Of a DNA stretch of 32,095 bases, positions 27,827-32,095 are shown in pieces. The position numbers were made by a program, and so were the translations under genes. Positions within the stretch are counted from its first letter, which is position 1. The number at the start of each line of letters is the position of its first letter. The notes beneath the pieces are model-generated. The model searched no databases. It was not told where the DNA came from and saw only the letters and a program-made list of their open reading frames with translations. Source of the DNA: Opitutales bacterium (GTDB lineage Bacteria; Verrucomicrobiota; Verrucomicrobiia; Opitutales; Seribacteraceae); the NCBI GenBank assembly GCA_029252505.1, contig JAQXBH010000152.1:1-32095 (forward strand), written 5' to 3'.

Positions 27827-29425
27827 ATGAACTATCTTTTCAAAATAATATCTTTCCTTTTCTCAGTCTTCTTTAACTTGATTCAAGCGAAGGAAGGAAG
27901 GCCCAACATTGTATTTATCTTCTCTGATGACCATGCCCCCCATGCAATCGGAGCTTATAATGGATGGTTGAAATCAGTGAATCCAACACCGGTAATTGAC
28001 AAACTTGCAAGCGATGGAATGCTTTTTGTAAACAGCTTTTGCACAAATTCAATTTGCGGCCCTAGTCGTGCGGTGATTCAAACGGGAAAGCACAGCCATA
28101 AAAATGGTTTCATGAATAACGGGAATACTTTTGATTGGAACCAACAAACTTTTCCGAAGCTGCTTCAAAAGGCAGGATATCAGACCGCAATTTATGGAAA
28201 AAGCCACTTGAAGGGAAAACCATTAGGATATGATGACTGGGCGGTTCTACCTGGTCAGGGTTTGTATTATAATCCGGACATGATTTTTCCTGATGGAAAA
28301 AAACGCATAGACGGGTATTGCACAGATGTGGTAACGGACTTGGCGGTAGAATGGCTCAATCAAAAAAGATCCGAAGAAAAGCCATTTATGCTTATGGTTC
28401 AACATAAGGCTCCGCATCGGAATTGGATGCCCGCACTTAGACATTTGTCTCTTTATAACGATATTGAAATTCCTGAACCTCCCACCCTTTTCGATGAGTG
28501 GAAAGATAATGCACCAGGGGCAAGACTACAGGAACTGGAAATTAACCGGCATATGGATTTAAATTACGATCTATTTGTTGATTTGACTCCTGAATTCAAT
28601 CAACCTCCCTCCCAATTAAGACAAGACCGATCAGCTTGGCACAACATGAAAAGAATGACCTCGGTACAACTAAAGGCGTGGCAAGCTCATTATGCACCGA
28701 GGGATTCTGCATTTCACAAGGCCAAACTTTCTGGTAAAGATCTAGTCCGCTGGAAGTTCCAAAGATATGCAAAAAACTATCTTCGGTGCGTTAAGGGGGT
28801 CGATGAAAGCGTGGATCGTTTACAAAAGGAACTTGCCAAACTTGGGCTTGATAAAAACACCATCGTTATCTACTCCTCAGACCAAGGATTCTACATCGGT
28901 GATCATGGGTGGTACGATAAAAGATGGATGTACGAAGAATCATTAAAAATGCCTCTGATTATTAAATGGCCAGGAGTTATTAAGCCGAACAGTCGTGAGA
29001 CTGAGCTGGTTCAAAACTTGGATTATGCACAAACATTTCTGGAAATCGCCGGTGCCACCCAGCCTAAGGATATGCAGGGTCTTTCATTAGTGCCATTGAT
29101 GAAAGGAGAAAAACCTGAAAAGTGGAGAAGCGAAATATACTATCATTATTACGAATATCCAAGTGTCCACATGGTTCCACGCCACTATGGCATACGCACC
29201 AAAAGACACAAACTCATGCACTTCTACCAGTTCAAAAATGAATGGGAAATGTACGATCTAAATAAAGATCCCGATGAACTGTCTAATCTCTATGGTAAAA
29301 AAGAGACAATACAGTTACAAAATAGGCTCAAAAAAAGGCTCAAAAATTTACAAAAGACTTACGAAGATGACAGTGATATGTCAATTCGTGAAGACTATAT
29401 CGAAATGTTCAGAAAGAAATCCTAA
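27827..29425 (+). CDS. Sulfatase, active-site motif intact
   Basis: 532-aa ORF; 'PNIVFIFSDDHAPHAIGAYNG', 'CGPSRAVIQTGKHSH', 'YGKSHLKGKP', 'APHRNWMPA', 'YSSDQGFYIGDHGWYDKRWMYEESLKMPLIIKWPG'. Confidence 0.97.
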   Translation: MNYLFKIISFLFSVFFNLIQAKEGRPNIVFIFSDDHAPHAIGAYNGWLKSVNPTPVIDKLASDGMLFVNSFCTNSICGPSRAVIQTGKHSHKNGFMNNGNTFDWNQQTFPKLLQKAGYQTAIYGKSHLKGKPLGYDDWAVLPGQGLYYNPDMIFPDGKKRIDGYCTDVVTDLAVEWLNQKRSEEKPFMLMVQHKAPHRNWMPALRHLSLYNDIEIPEPPTLFDEWKDNAPGARLQELEINRHMDLNYDLFVDLTPEFNQPPSQLRQDRSAWHNMKRMTSVQLKAWQAHYAPRDSAFHKAKLSGKDLVRWKFQRYAKNYLRCVKGVDESVDRLQKELAKLGLDKNTIVIYSSDQGFYIGDHGWYDKRWMYEESLKMPLIIKWPGVIKPNSRETELVQNLDYAQTFLEIAGATQPKDMQGLSLVPLMKGEKPEKWRSEIYYHYYEYPSVHMVPRHYGIRTKRHKLMHFYQFKNEWEMYDLNKDPDELSNLYGKKETIQLQNRLKKRLKNLQKTYEDDSDMSIREDYIEMFRKKS

Positions 29426-29426
29426 A

Positions 29427-30470
29427 TTAAATTTTTAGCTGCTTTCCATCCGATATTGAGTCGGTAATACTAGGATGGATCCAATCCCTCAATGACCATT
29501 TCTTGGCAAGTACTCGATAACGATTTGGCTTTCTTTTCAGACTCGGTTCGTAGTCAGTGTAAAAGGCGGTAAGAAGATTTCCTTTTTTATCCAATAAAAC
29601 TGTCGATGGGTAACCAATGTCCTTGGCTTCAGATCCAAATTGGTGAATTACCCAAGGCGGCCTCCAAGTTAATCCGCCGTCAATACTTAATCTTGCACCG
29701 ATGCCCATAAGACCACGATTACGAATTCCGTAAGTCAGCAACAAGCATTTATCAGAAAGGGCGGTCAAATCTGCAGGGTGTTGCATGGGCAGGGTAAGCG
29801 GAAATTTTTCTTTCCACCTTTTTCTAGTCTTAGTGAACTCGCAAAGCTTTACATGATGATCAATATGAGTTCGCGTTGCGGCCAACAACCGACCTCCTCC
29901 CAAATTACATAATGTTGCTTCATTCGAATCATCTGAGCCAAATTTTGATCTTCGTGTCCAAGTTTTTCCATCATCATCAGATGACACCATCCAGGTTTCA
30001 CTTGGATTTCCATGCCCTTGGGAACGATAGCATGAATAGGCTAATTCATTTGAATCGAGCTGAATAATTCGCCCAAATGGAATCGTTGATTCTATTCCTT
30101 TAGGTACGACGGGATAATCTTCAGATTTCCAAGACTTTCCACGATCATTTGACCTTGATAGCCAATGACCAGAGAATCCGACAAATTTTTTATCTTTAAC
30201 AAAAAATCCGCTGCTAAAGCAAAGAATATCCCCATTATGGGCAAGCCCAACTGCCAAATGCATCCGGTTCCCACCTTTTGGCCTTTTCGCCACAACAGAA
30301 AGTTTTTTCCAGTTCTGACCCTTGCGGTCACTGATAGAGCAAACCAAGTCCCCCTCCATTAGTCCATGACTGGGTGCATTAAAATAAGTGCACAGGATCT
30401 GACCGTTCTTTAGCTTAGTAAGGTTTGGCCACCCACATGCATTCGTTACAACAACGGATATTTGGTTCAT
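29427..30470 (-). CDS. Sialidase/neuraminidase-fold (BNR/Asp-box repeat) protein, no evident signal peptide
   Basis: ORF extends to 30494 (MVAILRCIMNQ...); in-frame ATG at 30470. Asp-box motifs 'SRSNDRGKSW', 'SSDDDGKTW', 'SIDGGLTW'. Confidence 0.82.
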   Translation of the reverse strand: MNQISVVVTNACGWPNLTKLKNGQILCTYFNAPSHGLMEGDLVCSISDRKGQNWKKLSVVAKRPKGGNRMHLAVGLAHNGDILCFSSGFFVKDKKFVGFSGHWLSRSNDRGKSWKSEDYPVVPKGIESTIPFGRIIQLDSNELAYSCYRSQGHGNPSETWMVSSDDDGKTWTRRSKFGSDDSNEATLCNLGGGRLLAATRTHIDHHVKLCEFTKTRKRWKEKFPLTLPMQHPADLTALSDKCLLLTYGIRNRGLMGIGARLSIDGGLTWRPPWVIHQFGSEAKDIGYPSTVLLDKKGNLLTAFYTDYEPSLKRKPNRYRVLAKKWSLRDWIHPSITDSISDGKQLKI

Positions 30471-30596
30471 AATACATCTTAAGATAGCGACCATTCACCG
30501 AGTCAATTCATAATACTTGCTAACCTATCTAAATATTTTTTGAAAACATACTAATTCCATATTTGACAGTAATACCATTTCCGGAACTCTAAGAGC

Positions 30597-32095
30597 GTGG
30601 TACAAAATTTTTACAGCCTCATTTTACTTATGCTGAGCTTTTCTCTTCTCCGCGCGGTTGGTGAAGCTGAATTTTTTGAATCCCGCATACGACCGGTACT
30701 TGCAGAAAACTGTTACGAATGCCACAACAGTATAAATAAATCAAAATCTGGATTGGTTTTAGATTTTAAGAATGGAATGGTAGAGGGAGGGGATAGAGGT
30801 CCTGTAATCTCATTAAAAGAACCTAAGGAAAGCTTAATTCTAAAAGTAATGAGTCACGAAATAAATAACTTAAAAATGCCTAAAGGAGGACCCAAGCTTT
30901 CTGATTCAGTAGTGAGGGATTTTGAAAAATGGATCTCTGATGGTGCCTATGATCCTAGAGAAAAACCACCGACCCCTCAGGAGTTCGCAGAGGAGACTTC
31001 ATGGGAAAAAATCAGGGAAAAAAGAAAATCCTGGTGGAGCTTTCAACCCGTCCGTAAAGTTAAAATTTCCCAGGTAAAGAATGAACACCCAGTGGATCAA
31101 TTTCTTTATAAAAAGATAAAAGAAGCCGGACTCGAACTTAACAAAGAAGGAGAGACTTTATCAATTTTAAGAAGATTATCCTATGTATTGACTGGGCTAC
31201 CCCCGTCTATTGAACAGCAAAATCGTTTCACTGATACATCTGTTGAAAGCATGCAAAAAGCCGTAAATGAATTCAGTGATGAAATGCTAAACAGCCCTCA
31301 GTTTGGAGAAAGATGGGCAAGGCATTGGATGGACTGGGTTCGGTATGCAGACTCCCATGGCAGCGAGGGAGACCCTCAGATTCCGAATGCATTTCGCTAT
31401 CGCAATTACCTGATTCGGGCACTTAATGAAGATGTCAGTTTTGATCAACTTGTTCTCGAACATATTGCTGGAGATCTGCTGGAAAATCCAAGAATTAACA
31501 ACATTCTCGAGATTAATGAATCTACTATAGGAACAGCTCAACTTCGCTTTGTCCTACATGGCTTTGCTCCCACGGATGCATTGGATGAACATGTACGCTT
31601 TACTGACGATCAGATCGATACTGTGACGAAGACCTTCCTCGGTCTGACCGTATCGTGTGCTCGTTGTCACCACCATAAGTTCGATGCAATTAGTCAGGAC
31701 GATTATTATGCTTTATTTGGTATCTTTTCCAACGGTCGGCCTGCACAAAAAGTTATCGATGAACCTTCGTTCATTAAGAAACATAACATTGAACTTACCT
31801 CTCTAAAACAGAAGATTAAGAACGAACTCATACAATCTTGGATGAAAATCGACATCGAACACGAATTAAAAAATAAGAATGATAAATCTTCGTCTTCCGA
31901 TGAAACTCTGGACTTTCTAATGCCATGGAAAAAACTTCATTCACTTAGTGATCAGGAATTCTCAAAAGAGTGGGGGCGATTAAAGAAGCAGGTTGAAGAG
32001 AGCGAAAAACGGCTCGTTTCGCGTCGCCAAAATTCTAACAAAAGTTATTGGAACCTAGGCTTGCAGAAGAGTTACGCAGAATGGAAAAAGAGTGG
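30597..32095 (+). CDS. PSCyt1/PSCyt2 (DUF1549)-type cytochrome-like protein, 3'-truncated by the window edge
   Basis: Not in the ORF track because no stop falls inside the window. I translated it from GTG 30597 (in-frame ATG 30630): 'VVQNFYSLILLMLSFSLLRAVGEAEFFESRIRPVLAENCYECHNSINKSKSGLVLDFKNG...' with 'ERWARHWMDWVRYADSHGSEGDPQIPNAFRYRNYLIRALNEDVSFDQLVLEHIAGDLL' and 'CARCHHHKFDAISQDDYYALFG'; frame stays open to 32095. Confidence 0.9.
   Translation, partial: MVQNFYSLILLMLSFSLLRAVGEAEFFESRIRPVLAENCYECHNSINKSKSGLVLDFKNGMVEGGDRGPVISLKEPKESLILKVMSHEINNLKMPKGGPKLSDSVVRDFEKWISDGAYDPREKPPTPQEFAEETSWEKIREKRKSWWSFQPVRKVKISQVKNEHPVDQFLYKKIKEAGLELNKEGETLSILRRLSYVLTGLPPSIEQQNRFTDTSVESMQKAVNEFSDEMLNSPQFGERWARHWMDWVRYADSHGSEGDPQIPNAFRYRNYLIRALNEDVSFDQLVLEHIAGDLLENPRINNILEINESTIGTAQLRFVLHGFAPTDALDEHVRFTDDQIDTVTKTFLGLTVSCARCHHHKFDAISQDDYYALFGIFSNGRPAQKVIDEPSFIKKHNIELTSLKQKIKNELIQSWMKIDIEHELKNKNDKSSSSDETLDFLMPWKKLHSLSDQEFSKEWGRLKKQVEESEKRLVSRRQNSNKSYWNLGLQKSYAEWKKS

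Noticed and set aside
29332-29355. Short tandem duplication AGGCTCAAAAA in the sulfatase C-terminus
   Set aside because: Two imperfect copies inside a Lys/Leu-rich coding helix (RLKKRLKNLQK); ordinary low complexity.
1-32095. CRISPR array, IS element, prophage, tRNA or rRNA
   Set aside because: No regularly spaced repeats, transposase/integrase motifs, phage structural genes or recognisable RNA genes seen on reading.

Overview
The window is a gene-dense (about 43% GC by eye), non-mobile segment typical of the PVC superphylum, most likely a marine Verrucomicrobiota; that placement is inferred from gene content only. It holds three cytochrome/partner gene sets: two PSCyt1-DUF1592-type + DUF1552 pairs arranged back-to-back, and one PSCyt1/PSCyt2/PSD1 (DUF1549/DUF1553) + DUF1501 + PVC-type heme-binding dehydrogenase operon. 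A fourth PSCyt gene runs off the 3' end. Other genes encode a 3-keto-disaccharide hydrolase-like DUF1080 protein, an SGNH hydrolase, an orphan TAXI-type binding protein, class I fructose-1,6-bisphosphatase, an M90/MtfA-like peptidase, GlmS, three sulfatase-fold proteins and a BNR-repeat sialidase-like protein. The most notable observation is a full-length sulfatase paralog (25977-27587) in which every catalytic and metal-binding position I can align is substituted. It lies directly upstream of an intact paralog (27827-29425), so it looks like a maintained pseudo-sulfatase. The gap between these two genes contains a promoter-like element followed by a 13-bp hairpin and T-rich tract, a candidate small RNA or leader. 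I saw no tRNA, rRNA, CRISPR array, IS element or prophage. Family names come from motif recognition, not database searches.
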